Source: Haplomitrium mnioides
Lineage: Eukaryota > Marchantiophyta > Haplomitriopsida > Calobryales
NCBI GenBank assembly: GCA_049999725.1
Contig: JBNGIS010038653.1
Coordinates: forward strand, 1 to 23,478
Direction of reading: 5' to 3'
Length of the DNA stretch: 23,478 nt
Below the pieces are notes generated by a model. It made no database searches. It worked only from the letters and a program-made list of their open reading frames with translations, and had not been told where the DNA came from. Made by a program: the position numbers and the translations under genes. Shown here in pieces: positions 10,363 through 19,433 of this stretch (positions are counted from its first letter, which is position 1; the number at the start of each line of letters is the position of its first letter).

Positions 10363-10440
10363 GATTCCACGGAAACGTGGCGTCTCCAGAGCCCTTTGCG
10401 GGATTCCACGGACAACGTGGCGGCACCAAGAGGCCCGCGG
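10363..10440. repeat. two 39-bp tandem units, each with a small hairpin
   Basis: GATTCCACGG recurs at 10363 and 10402. The units contain CCACGGAAACGTGG and CCACGGACAACGTGG, each a 5-bp perfect stem (CCACG/CGTGG) with a 4 or 5 base loop. In reverse complement this is the same GCCACGTTTCC motif seen near 9243. Confidence 0.7.
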
Positions 10441-10569
10441 GTTTGCAGAAATGCGCCTCCCTAAGTGGAGAGCCCACTTAGCGGGGTTTCGATCCGTCTT
10501 ATGACGTGGGACACCCAGGTTAAGAGGGATCTGCGAGGAGCCAAACAGGGGAGCCAAGAGGAGTGCTCG

Positions 10570-10960
10570 AAACAGCGACTTATCGTAGGCTTGGCCGAAG
10601 GAAATCGGGAGAGTGTCGGAAGGGCGACATATCGAAGATTTGAGAGGAGGAGGAGCACGGAAGCCGAAGGGGCGACCTAGCGCAGATTCGCCAAAGTGGA
10701 AACACAAAGGAGAGCCGAAAGGGGGACTGATCACTGATCTGACTGAATAAGAGCAGTGAAGGCAAAAAGGCGACTTGTCAGCGAACCGGTTAGAACGACG
10801 CGCATTAGTGGCGAAGCGGTAACCCAGCGCAAATCGTCCAACGGGAAGAAGGCTGAGCCAGAAGGGCGATATAGCACCTATCCGGTGGGGGGAACGAAGG
10901 GGACGGCAAAAGCACGATATGTCGGCAAATCGGCGAGCGAGATGAGAGCAGCCGGAAAAT
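10570..10960. repeat. degenerate repeats with core GGGCGA-ATATCG / GGCGAAtCGG
   Basis: Blocks of roughly 50-65 bp recur with AAGGGCGACATATCGAAGATT, GGGGCGACCTAGCGCAGATTC, AAGGCGACTTGTCAGCGAACC, AAGGGCGATATAGCACCTATC and AGCACGATATGTCGGCAAATC-like sequences. The units are strongly diverged. Related text in reverse complement (TATCGCC) appears near 9603-9730. Confidence 0.5.
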
Positions 10961-11144
10961 GAAGCTAACGCCGGTACGACCGACGGAGGAGCTACCAACA
11001 CCAAAAGGGTGACACTTTGCCGCTTCGGCATCCACAAAAGAAAGATTCAACTTTGACTACTTGATCGGCAAAAAATATTTTGTGCATGCAAAAGTTTGTT
11101 TCTTGAATTCTCCACGAGTGTTGGGTTCTCTTTTTGATCGTTTC

Positions 11145-11256
11145 CATACAAGTTGTTCACTCTTTAATCCTTTGTGTGCATTGGGTTCACTCCTTGACCC
11201 TATGCGTGCATAAGGTTCAGTCCTTGATCCTATGCCTACACATGGTTCACCTTTTT
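11145..11256. repeat. 30-bp tandem array with TATGCGTGCATA-like core
   Basis: Three and a half units of 30 bp, each starting GTTCACTC-TTGATCC and ending in a TATGCGTGCATAAG-like segment. The alternating purine-pyrimidine core resembles that of the 24-bp arrays in and around the ParB-methyltransferase gene. This array sits about 0.7 kb upstream of that gene's proposed start. Confidence 0.75.
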
Positions 11257-11914
11257 GATCTTCTCAAATGGAGCTATGTGATTCAACAAAAGCCATTTTT
11301 TTCCCATCACACTTGATGCTTTTGGTAGTCCATCGCTTACCTCCAAAGAATTGTGATTAGAGCAAATCTCAGCATGTCCGTCAAAAGTAACACTTTTTTT
11401 TGTGAAGATGAGTCTTGGAATTCCAACCTTTTCTTGCCTTTAAAAACTCTAGCCATTGATAAAACTCACTAAAAGTGAGCTATTTGAATAATTTCTTTTA
11501 ACAAATATTCTCAATCTCTAACGACCTATCTAAAATATGTGTGTTTTAAATAAATTTCCACCAAACAACAAAATTGGGAGCTTTTGGTGAAGAAAATGAA
11601 AAAAAAATTAGAAAGGTGAAAACAAGTAACATTTTATATATTAACCTGTTTTTATACCACGCAAATCTACGTGTCAAAAGCTCCACGAATCATTTTTTTG
11701 TGGGAAAAAGGCATTTTTGGAAATCCATGTACAAAATAAGCGTTAGTGGAAAGTTTCTTTTCATTTTTGCGAGTTCACTTTCCATCTTTTGTTTTCTTGT
11801 CATCTTGTTTTTGCATTTTCTTGTTATTTTGCCTATTTCAGCCTTCCGATTTTTTCAAACTTTTGTTCCTAAGATTTTTGACCTCAAGTTCTACCACTTT
11901 TCAATTTCTAGAAA
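11257..11914 (+). other. 5' flank of ParB-methyltransferase copy 1
   Basis: AT-rich, T-rich sequence without a recognisable gene. Just before the proposed start, CTTTTCAATTTCTAG at 11896-11910 looks like a polypyrimidine tract plus acceptor AG. The leader may therefore contain a 5'-UTR intron ending there. I did not identify a promoter with confidence. Confidence 0.4.
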
Positions 11915-12274
11915 ATGACATCACAAGTCAATGTTTCCAGACCTCTTCAACCAAAGCCTTACAGGCATTTAGATGTTATCAAGACTATGGAGCCCAAAAA
12001 GTTAGACTAGGATTGGCTTGTAAACTATGGATCCTTGAAAGATCCTGATCCACACCTTTATCTTTTTGCTAGTGAAGGTGAGAAATTCAACTTGGGCCTT
12101 GTTGTCCAAATTATGATGATAAGGGAGGGCTAGTAAGCCCACATCGGGTTGCTTGTACAATCCTAGGATGCCATTACCGTGTACAAGTCATCCCATAAAT
12201 GATTTGCTTTTTCCAAGATGAAGGAGAGGGACACATTTGCCAAGCATCTTTAGACAACAAAGGAAAACGACAAG
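11915..12274 (+). pseudogene. exon 1 of copy 1, N-terminal region
   Basis: ATG at 11915 opens a 120-codon stretch to the donor CAAG|GTAAGA at 12275. It contains QPKPYRHLDVIKTMEP and HLYLFASEGEKFNLGLVVQI, which look protein-like but match no family I know. In-frame stops at 12008, 12131, 12134, 12164, 12200 and 12251 show decay, mainly in the second half. The start is chosen because it is the first ATG after a possible 5'-UTR acceptor and because the exon then joins exon 2 in phase 0. No second copy of this exon is in the window to test it. Confidence 0.55.
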
Positions 12275-12326
12275 GTAAGATTTGAAAACCCTTTCTCTTT
12301 GGTTTTCTTTCTTGACTTACTCCAAA

Positions 12327-12522
12327 TCCTATACGCGCATGGACCTGGGAGTTCATGCGCTCCTCAACCTAGGAGTCTAGATGCTTCTAAACCTAGGAGT
12401 CCATGTGTGCATGGATCTGGGAGTCTATGCACGCATGGACCTTGGAGTCTATACGCTTCTAGATTTGAGAGTCCAGGGTCTATGCGCGCTTAGACCTCCA
12501 GGTCCATGCGCGCATAAAATTC
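12327..12522. repeat. 24-bp palindromic tandem array in intron 1 of copy 1
   Basis: About seven to eight units of 24 bp with core AGGTCCATGCGCGCATGGAC in various degrees of decay. Examples are GGAGTCCATGTGTGCATGG and GGTCCATGCGCGCATAAAA. The unit is nearly its own reverse complement. It lies inside the GT-AG intron 12275-12629. Confidence 0.85.
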
Positions 12523-12629
12523 CAATTAAGGTTTTCATAGACTGAAAGTAAAATACAATTGTACTATTTGTAAACATGTCGAGACTTTTTGTTTAACATG
12601 TTTGATGATTTCTTTGTTTTGTTTTCCAG

Positions 12630-14168
12630 TTCATACAATTCTTGGTGGACTTTGGAAATGGCTACAATGACGCGAAGTGCGTCGAGAGAGATTTTATTAA
12701 GATGGCTATCCACATCAAACTGATGAAGCCCAAGCGTAGCATCCACATTCAACAACTTGTACCACATCATAGCGTGACAACCATGCCAACTGTAGCAATG
12801 CCAGGAACTTCTGCTGCAAAAAAAGAGAAAAGTGTTGGAGCCAGTAGAGGCTCCGAAAATGAGGAAACAGGTTGTGACAAAGAAAAAACCTATGCCAGCT
12901 CCAATCATTGAGGAGAAGCTTGCCACCTCCCAATCTCTAACAAAGTCTTCTTCTATTTCCCCTTCGTCTTCAACATCCAGTACCTTAGGGGACGAAGCCG
13001 AGCCAGAGCTAGTTTGGGCTCCAACATCAAGAGCAAAAAGGCAGTCGTACAAGGGGCTATGAACATTCCTTAGAGGATGAAGCCGAGCCAGAGCCAATTC
13101 AGGCTCCAACATCAAGAGCAAAAAGGCAGTCACATAAGGGGCTGCGAACATTCCAAGAGCGTGAGCAGGTGGATCTTCAGACAATGTCCAAGGAAGATAA
13201 AAATAAAATCAAGAAGTTTGCAATCTAGCGATGCAAAGTCCGAGAGGAAATGATTACTATTAGGTTGGAAAATTTAAATCTTCTGAAACTTGGAATGGAT
13301 AATTGGGGGCCTTTCTAGATTAGGAGGTTGAATAAAGACTTTATCAAGCTTTTGGAGTGGAGAATGCTCACAAACAAATATGTGCACAATTTTTTCATTG
13401 TTGTTGTTGACCTCAAGTGTGGGTTGAAGTTTAAGTCAGAGTTTGATATTAGGAACTCTGACAAGTATCGGTACGAGATTGCTGGAGGCAATCATAGTGT
13501 TGTCGCAAGGTAGGTTTTGATAACTAAATATAGAGCAAAAAAATCCAGTGCTTTTGCTCTACAATTGCTATGTTTATGTGGGCCTTATATTGACAGAGGC
13601 CCGTATTTTTGCAACTAATGACAACTATGACCAGAGATATAGGTTGGAGATGACCTTGATTCAGAAGGTTAAGTATTGGCATCAAAGGTTTGTGGAGAGT
13701 GGGATGGTGTCATCCCTAAAATTAAAAAGAGAATTAGTGTTGGAGACCTTGGAGATCAAGCCCAAGTCGACACTTGAGAAGAGAATCACTTCTCAATATA
13801 ATTGGTTCTAGCTAACATTCAGAAGCTGTGAGCTCTAGGATTTACAACATAGCATTTTTTCTATACAGAAGAAGAACACAATGAAGAGCCAAAAGCCGAA
13901 GGCCAAGGGATCATTGAGAATGGAGGACATGAAGTGGACACCTTGGAGGTCTCTTCAGGGTATTCTTGATGAAGTAAAAATATCAGTTTTGAAATGGGTG
14001 GAAGCCGAAGAGCTTTCAATGGATGAAATGTTTTGCAAGGCAAAGAGATATAATATTTTGGTAGTGATGGTGAAATCATTCTGCTCCAAACTTTACTGTA
14101 TGAGCTGGGAAGAAGCAAGAGAGGAGTCTAAGATGGCTGCATTTTATTCGAGTTTTGAGAAGCTGTTG
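12630..14168 (+). pseudogene. exon 2 of copy 1: basic linker and ParB/Srx-like domain
   Basis: Frame changes occur near 12817 (A-run), near 13070 (an 85-bp duplication) and near 13540. The first part reads DFGNGYNDAKCVERDFIKMA, followed by a basic stretch with KKRKV at 12820-12834, an SV40-like nuclear localisation cluster. A Ser-rich linker and two copies of DEAEPE...APTSRAKRQS follow. The ParB-like domain spans about 13230-13700. It has a WGPF-x-x-RRLN segment, then YRYEIAGGNHSVVAR (about 13468-13512), then YVYVGLILTEARIFATNDNY (about 13565-13630). This order and these residues resemble the GG(H/N)R...A and V-x-x-L-(S/T)-x-x-E-A...N blocks of ParB/sulfiredoxin-fold domains. Stops lie at 13226, 13316, 13511 and near 13809. 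The exon ends GAGAAGCTGTTG|GTAAAT. The minus-strand copy keeps only the last 27 bases of this exon. Confidence 0.62.
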
Positions 14169-14265
14169 GTAAATTTGTTTTTCCACTTTACATTTATTTT
14201 TCTAGGGTTGAATTGAATTTATTGTAGATTATGTTTTGTTAAAATGAAATTCAATTATAGTCAAA

Positions 14266-14456
14266 TTCCATGCGGGCATGGACTTTGCAGTTCTTGCGCA
14301 CTTGGACTTCAAAGCCCAAGTGCATAGACTTGAAGTCCATATACGCCTAGACTTTGAAGTCCATGCGCGCATAGAATTTAAAGTTCCTTGTGTGTACTTT
14401 AAAGTTTCTACGCACTTGAACTTCAATGATCATGCTAGCATGGACTATAAAGTCAA
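14266..14456. repeat. 24-bp palindromic tandem array in intron 2 of copy 1
   Basis: About eight units of 24 bp such as GAAGTCCATGCGCGCATAGA and AAGTCCATATACGCCTAGAC, inside the intron 14169-14560. The equivalent intron of the minus-strand copy holds a related array at 23018-23280. Confidence 0.88.
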
Positions 14457-14560
14457 TCTTAGTTTAACCACCATGGTCTTTGCTCAAATTGTCTTTCTCT
14501 TCTAAGTGAAAACGTTTTTTGTTTTCCCCTCTAATGTTTTTCCGTTTTTGCTTTGTGTAG

Positions 14561-15115
14561 GGGGACAAAATGTTTGAACGGTAGCTTGCTAAGAAATTGA
14601 CGGCAACTGCAAAAGGGAGAAAAAGATTGGGGGTCAAAGAGCCCTAGATGATCAAGACTAGTCCCCTACACTTGTGTCCTACCCTCTTGCTTTTCTGCTT
14701 CATTGCCAAAAAGCTAGAGAGTGGAAGTCAAGGCAGCAAAATGATGTTGCTGCCTTTTCAGTTGATGGAGTTCAGAGGAACAAAGACAAGGACTTACTTT
14801 CCTTCGTTGATGGACTCAACGTGGCATATTACCAAAGTGAAACATCTAGGTTTCACAAATCCTTTCAACTGACGAGCATTGGACTCCTTGTGGACTTGGT
14901 CATAGCAGATATTCCTTATGTTGCAATTTTAAGGAATGCAAGCACGATGATTTTGAGCTTTTTTCTAGAGACAATATTTTTGATATGGTTTTCTCTTTTG
15001 TGGCAATCACCACTTCGGATTTTTGGTCTTTTGTTATAATACATTCTTTGCAACAATTTGGCATCATTGAGCATGCTCTTCAAGAGGTTTGTTGTACCAT
15101 CAACCATGACATCTG
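14561..15115 (+). pseudogene. exon 3 of copy 1: methyltransferase N-terminal half with motif IV
   Basis: Begins after TTTGTGTAG| with GDKMFER, a stop, then LAKKLTATAKGRK, which aligns with the minus-strand copy. After a TAG shared with that copy comes YPLAFLLHCQKAREWKSRQQ (about 14677-14736). VDLVIADIPYV (about 14890-14922) carries motif IV, the catalytic [D/N/S]-P-P-[Y/F/W] loop, in the variant form D-I-P-Y. In the minus-strand copy the next residue is Gly, giving ADIPYG. The frame changes after that motif, and a later part is read only by switching frame (SLQQFGIIEHALQEVCC, about 15047-15097). An IIHSLQQF segment matches the hydrophobic strand-helix after motif IV in this enzyme class. The donor is CATCTG|GTTAGT. 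Confidence 0.72.
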
Positions 15116-15213
15116 GTTAGTTCTTTTTTGATTTTTTGGTTTTCTAGTTGACTTGTTTTAGTTTTCCTACACTTTGTTTCAAGTGTCTGATTTTTTTGTT
15201 TTTTTTTCTATAG
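15116..15213 (+). other. intron 3 of copy 1
   Basis: GTTAGTTC...TTTTTTTCTATAG, 98 bp, T-rich. The minus-strand copy has a matching 100-bp intron GTGAGTTG...TTTTTTTGTAG at 22288-22387. This supports a real, ancient intron. Unlike introns 1 and 2 it has no tandem array. Confidence 0.75.
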
Positions 15214-15850
15214 AGACAAAAGCAATATTCATCATTCTGGTGGCCTAATAATTGCTCACGTCCATGAGTATTGGAGTGTGGGCTATAGGACAAAGGAGAG
15301 AAAAAGAAGCATGAGGCTGTTCAATTTGCAGCTTGCTAATGTGAGTGGTCATCCTTGACAAATTATGCGTAGTGTGTTTAGTTGTCTTGTGGTATTAGCA
15401 AAACTCAAACATCCAAGAGATGATGCTCTTGTCAATTTTTATCAAAAGCCCCAGGTTCTTTACAAATTTTCTATTGACCATTTATCAACAAAGCAAGATT
15501 GGATCTTAGATCTTTGCTCTAGGTTCGGCATAGGCCTTGTTTGTGCTTTGAAGTTGATGTGAAATTGCATTGTTGTGGAATATGATAGACGTCAGCCTAT
15601 CTACATTCCTCAGAGAGTTTTGGCGTTGGCTTCTTTGACATTCGACATAACAAAATTGCAGATAGTGTATGCCTACATCAAGAAACCTGTTCCTCTTGGT
15701 ACTATAGGTGCTACTGGTGATTTTGTGGCTATTTTTAGGACTGGAAAGTCTCGGAGGGACCCTCTTATGGCTGCAAATGCTTAAGCTTCTCAGCTAGTTG
15801 ATTTAGATGAGACAATTCCTTTTAAAGAGGATAAAGTTGTTTTATCATAG
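15214..15850 (+). pseudogene. exon 4 of copy 1: methyltransferase motifs X, I and II
   Basis: One frame runs from GAC at 15215 to TAG at 15848-15850 with three internal stops (near 15356, at 15560 and at 15782) and no frameshift. It reads SNIHHSGG...AHVHEYW early, which resembles the motif VIII/TRD border. QKPQVLYKFSIDHLS (about 15443-15487) fits motif X. ILDLCSRFGIG (15503-15535) fits the AdoMet-binding motif I (D-x-F/C-x-G-x-G), with Arg where the minus copy has Gly. ALKLM...CIVVEYD (to 15586) fits the motif I helix and motif II acidic strand. RQPIYIPQRV follows. Motif IV before X and I is the beta-class order. The stop at 15560 is TGA where the other copy has CGA. Confidence 0.78.
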
Positions 15851-15869
15851 TGATGTAATTTTTGTACAT

Positions 15870-15875
15870 AATAAA
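15870..15875 (+). terminator. polyadenylation signal of copy 1
   Basis: AATAAA twenty bases after the proposed stop at 15850, in a T-rich 3' UTR. Homologous AATAAAATTT sequences lie at the same place in the other two copies. Confidence 0.55.
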
Positions 15876-16029
15876 GTATTTTTTCTTACAAAATTTAATT
15901 TGCTAAAGTTTCAATCTTGTATTCCCAATCCAATTTAAGTCTGTTCATCAAGATTCAACTTGCTACGTAAAATGGTTTTTGAACAAAACGTGTTGATTTT
16001 TATTTAAATTAGCAATGAATTCTATGCTG

Positions 16030-16270
16030 GCATGGAAGTTCGTTTTCCTTTTTTATTTTTTTGTTTCTTCTTAAGTGGCCTTCTGCATTCTCTGCTTCCA
16101 ATTATTCAATAGTCCATGCTCACTTCAGTTGTCCATGCACGCATGGGCTTCAACTTTTCAAGCTTGAGTTAGATGTAGTTCTTCATGCGTGTAGGGATCT
16201 TTTCTACAATTCTTGCCTGTACTTAGGACTCATTTGTCCATGCCTGCATGGGCTTCAACAATCTTTTCAC
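16030..16270. repeat. degenerate palindromic-unit array downstream of copy 1
   Basis: Separated remnants such as GTCCATGCACGCATGGGC, GTCCATGCCTGCATGGGC, TTCATGCGTGTAGGGA and CTATGCTGGCATGG, with unrelated sequence between them. The corresponding position in the minus-strand copy holds the array at 21128-21500. Confidence 0.65.
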
Positions 16271-16690
16271 AATTTTTCTTAAACAATGCTCTTGCGCCAA
16301 CACTTTAGAGTTCTACATTAAAACTATTTTGACAAAAATTGAATGTTTTTAAAAATTTTAAAAATTTTTGCAATCATTGTTAGTTTTGAAAATGTTTAAC
16401 ATCAAATGTCATGTTTTGTTTATATATATTTGGTTTGGCAATGCTCATGCTTTTGAAAGGTGAAATTATAAAAGCAAATTTGGTAAAATGCTCATAAGAA
16501 GATTTGTTTTTAATGTATTGTGCATTTAAAGTAAACAATTTTGATATATAAAATTAATATTTGTTTTGCAAAAAAAACAGTATTAGCGTCAAATTCATGA
16601 TTTTGTATGCTAAAATTTTGAAATTGGTTTTTGCGAACGCTTATTGAAATAGAAACCCCATAGCGGTTCCTAGCTCTAATTAGCGGTTGT
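16271..16690 (+). other. 3' flank of copy 1 with conserved distal end
   Basis: AT-rich and non-coding. The final part, TTTTGCGAACGCTTATTG...AGCGGTTCCTAGCTCTAATTAGCGG near 16635-16688, aligns loosely with the minus-strand sequence TTCGATTGCGAAGTG...AGCAGTTCCTAGTTCAAAGTAGTGG near 20755-20820. Homology between the two copies therefore extends about 800 bp past the gene. Confidence 0.5.
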
Positions 16691-17211
16691 TTACAATTGT
16701 ATAAACTCTTGCACCAACAAATCTTGCACTTCCAGAATCTTATACCCAATATTTGTACTTCTATGATTTGTCACCAAATAAGCCAAATGTTCCTCTTCCC
16801 ACAACTTCTTGTTTGGGAAATCTTCTTCCACCAACCTATATACATTTTTCATCAACTCTTCAGTGAACTCAACTGTAGACTTCATGATCATCATAACAAT
16901 CTCTCACTCCTTCACATTCATTCATATGATCTCCATCCTCTCTTCGTCAAACACTTTCTCAGATCACAAGAGATCATTGGCAGTTGCAAACTCTTAATTG
17001 GTCCCCTCAACACTCCTAGGTGTTCTTCTTTGCAACCTATCTTGATTTTGCAAACTCTTTCAATTTCCTCAGCAATTCTAGCTTTCTCGTCGTCTTCTTG
17101 AATAGTGCAAAACAATGCTTTCTTCTGCTCTGACCTTCGTGATGCAACCCTTGTGCCTCTTTGACCTCTTGGTATATTTGTTTTGAAAAGACACAAAGAA
17201 CAATCGTTCAA
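16691..17211 (-). other. possible decayed coding region, family unknown
   Basis: Two neighbouring minus-strand frames, 16918-17211 (97 codons) and 16691-16894 (67 codons), have charged, protein-like text such as AEEIERVCKIKIGCKEEHLG and TEELMKNVYRLVEEDFPNKK. They are in different frames and are separated by stops. I recognise no family. They could be the broken remains of one gene, or chance. Confidence 0.3.
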
Positions 17212-17483
17212 ATGTTCTTGGTCACTTTCTACTTCACCTCATAATGACAACTAATAGTGACTTAAGTTCAACCTCTAACAGCAATAACCCCTTTTGATTT
17301 ATCGGATCCCACCGATATCACTGATACATTTTATCAAAGTCATCTCTTTTTGTCTTTCTTTTTGGCCATCCGAAGTCAATCATTCCAATGTAATTTCAAT
17401 CTCTTATACTCAATTTCCTTCAAATTTTCAAGAAAAACAACCTCATATGATACTTTCTAGCCTTTTCTTTCTGAAAATATCTC

Positions 17484-17511
17484 CACACACACACACACAC
17501 ACACACACACA
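17484..17511. repeat. (CA)14 microsatellite
   Basis: Twenty-eight bases of perfect CA repeat, followed by TATATATA. Confidence 0.97.
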
Positions 17512-18402
17512 TTATATATACAAGTTAGCTATGATTCATACAAGTTCACTAGATTCTATGAAGAGTCAACTACAATTCAACAACCTCTAAAAAAATCAAC
17601 ATTTCTTCAAACATTCAAATCTCAAACAAACTTCTAGAAGATGATTTTAGATCTAGAACATTGATTGTTGATTTCAAAATGAGACACAAGCTATTGATGC
17701 TATCAATTCCAAGATTCAACAATCAGCTCACGTTTCAAGAGATTTAATACTCTAGATATTACATAGTTCAACTGATTCAAGATTTGAATCGATATTAGAC
17801 CTCAAATCTCTAAAACTATTAAGAATTGTTGGATAATTTGATCTCAGGTAGATCATAACCTTTGAGATCAATTTCTAGATAGTCACAATTACACAATCTA
17901 TGGTACATCAACTTGTTATTGAACGAGATGAAGAATTCAAGCATACTCAATGAAATCATTAGTGCATCAACTCATATTAGAAGAAAACACCAACGCTAAA
18001 ATTCTATTATAATCAATAAGACACTCATTTTAAGAAGATTTGACAACTATTACTGCTTGAAGACTTTTCAAAATTTCAACAACAAGTTCGAGACCTCATT
18101 GCTAATCTAATATGTGACATCTATTGCTGGGATACTTCAAGGGTGCGTTACTGATTGAAGATTGCTGAACCAACTTGAAGATAAATTTGTAGTAACAAAC
18201 AATTCTATACTTTGTCTACAACAACTATATATGAGAAGTTAACCCCTATAATAAATCTAAGCTATATTCAATGCTTAACAATAACAAAGATAAATTAATC
18301 TTTCAGAAACAAAACAAGATTTCTTTGTATTTACAACACCTTTCATTTCATATTTTTAGTGTTAAGCTTATGAACTTTGCATCATAATACACCTATGAAA
18401 AA
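17512..18402. other. AT-rich region, no recognisable gene
   Basis: No long frame and no motif that I recognise. Repeated TCAAGATT, GATTTGA and AACTTGA words give it a simple, decayed look. It lies just upstream of a gag-like block and may be the eroded 5' end of a copia element. Confidence 0.4.
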
Positions 18403-18470
18403 TTAAATTTTAAACCATTGACTATAGATGGAGAGAATTATCTCTCGTGGTCACAAACATGATTACTCAC
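18403..18470 (+). pseudogene. short duplicate of the copia gag N-terminus
   Basis: AAATTAAATTTTAAACCATTG... encodes NFKPLTIDGENYLSWSQT, nearly the same as the gag start of element C at 19465-19530 (NFRALTNDGQNYLSWSLD). The match fades after about 65 bp. A partial second copy or a nested related element would explain it. Confidence 0.6.
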
Positions 18471-19186
18471 TGTTTTTTGAGGTTGACAATTTTCTTCATA
18501 ATTCAGATGAGTGTCAACATTTTAGTGATCTTAACTATTGTTTGGAAGATTCTTCATCAATTTTATATTGGTATTAGGCCATTCTACATCTATCCAATTC
18601 AGAACTTGATTTAAACCCATAGATTGGGAGGATCCATACTCTATACTTGAGAGTAGACACAATAGCAAAGCTCTAAACATATTTTTTGGAGCTCTATTTC
18701 ACATTTTCGAAGAAGGATCACCACTATATTGAATGTCAAATCAATATAACCTACAATCATAAAAAGTTTTTATATGCATATACTATTTTTTACTAAACAA
18801 AATAGGATTCAAAAGAGTATAAGGTTATTCTACAATTATATTTGATCACAGAAATTCATCTCCTATATTGGAACATAATATATGGATCTTTTGTATAAGA
18901 TTGAAGGACCTAACTACAAATAAAAGGAAAAGTCAGAAACCAACTTCTAGAAAAATTTCACAATTACTGAATTCAGAAGCAAATATGATTTTTTGAGAGC
19001 TATATCTGGGCCCGCTCATGGATCTGACTACATCTTTCATTTACAATCATATTGTTACTATTCCAAGAAGAAATTAGAAGCTGCATCAGGGTTTCTAAAT
19101 GATATATATCAACTGCAGAAGGTAAAAAATTTGATAATACTAGAATATCAGTTCAACTTTACTGCATCAACTTCAACATCATGTTA
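18471..19186. other. AT-rich region between two gag-like blocks
   Basis: No intact frame. A plus-strand reading near 18560-18720 (ILVLGHSTSIQF, KALNIFFGALFHIFEEG) looks faintly protein-like but is stop-ridden. It may hold the 5' LTR of element C, but I could not define its ends. Confidence 0.3.
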
Positions 19187-19433
19187 CTGATATGAGAAGA
19201 TATATCTACACTTGAGATTTTTCACAGTGGGTGCTAGTGTTGGGAGCTTCCAATATCAACAATTTTTTGGAAACAAAACCTATCAACCTCTTTCCTACTA
19301 CAAGAAGAACAGAGAAGCTAATTTCTATAACGTTCTTGTTATTAATTCACTACAGCTTCAATGCACAATTTTGTATCTTTATTGGAAAAAATTTGAGAAA
19401 AAAGTTTCAAATTCTTTCAAAAGTTGTACATCC

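Larger units (their letters stand above)
8781..11040. other. GC-rich repeat block without a convincing gene
   Basis: GC-rich DNA with long open frames on both strands, including a 264-codon minus-strand frame at 10243-11037. These are rich in Arg, Ser and Pro, overlap each other, and show no conserved motif. High GC content lowers stop frequency, so I treat them as non-coding. The block contains several degenerate tandem repeats, listed separately. A conserved GCCACGTTTCC-type motif occurs on the plus strand at 9060-9510 and on the minus strand at 10350-10510. Confidence 0.5.
11915..15850 (+). pseudogene. ParB-like/DNA methyltransferase fusion, copy 1 (4 exons, decayed)
   Basis: I assemble four exons: 11915-12274, 12630-14168, 14561-15115 and 15214-15850. 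All three introns have GT...AG ends, and introns 1 and 2 join in phase 0. The conceptual product is about 1030 residues: an N-terminal part of unknown function, a lysine-rich linker, a ParB/sulfiredoxin-like domain, a connecting region, and a C-terminal beta-class DNA methyltransferase (N6-adenine or N4-cytosine type). The exons contain stops and about four frame changes, so the gene is not functional as it stands. A minus-strand copy at 21600-23390 shares exon order, intron positions and 3' UTR. A third fragment lies at 4060-4290. ParB-methyltransferase fusions are known from phages and prokaryotic mobile elements; such a gene with introns in a plant repeat is unusual. The junction of exons 3 and 4 yields a stop in both copies, so that boundary may be slightly wrong. 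Confidence 0.72.

Noticed and set aside
10243-11037. 264-codon open frame on the minus strand
   Set aside because: Low-complexity Arg/Ser/Pro/Phe text in GC-rich repetitive DNA, overlapped by open frames on the other strand, no family motif. Stop-poor composition explains it.
11134-11316. 60-codon plus-strand frame with a Val-His-Ser-Leu repeat
   Set aside because: It is the 30-bp tandem array read in frame; the 30-bp period keeps it open.
13490-13520. Possible intron donor AAG|GTAGGT after the GGNHSVVAR motif
   Set aside because: The reading continues directly with one stop and a one-base shift into the next ParB-like block, and no fitting acceptor is needed.
11915-15850. Bacterial contamination as the source of the methyltransferase
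   Set aside because: The gene has GT-AG introns at matching places in two copies, plant retroelements on both sides, and AT-rich plant-like flanks.
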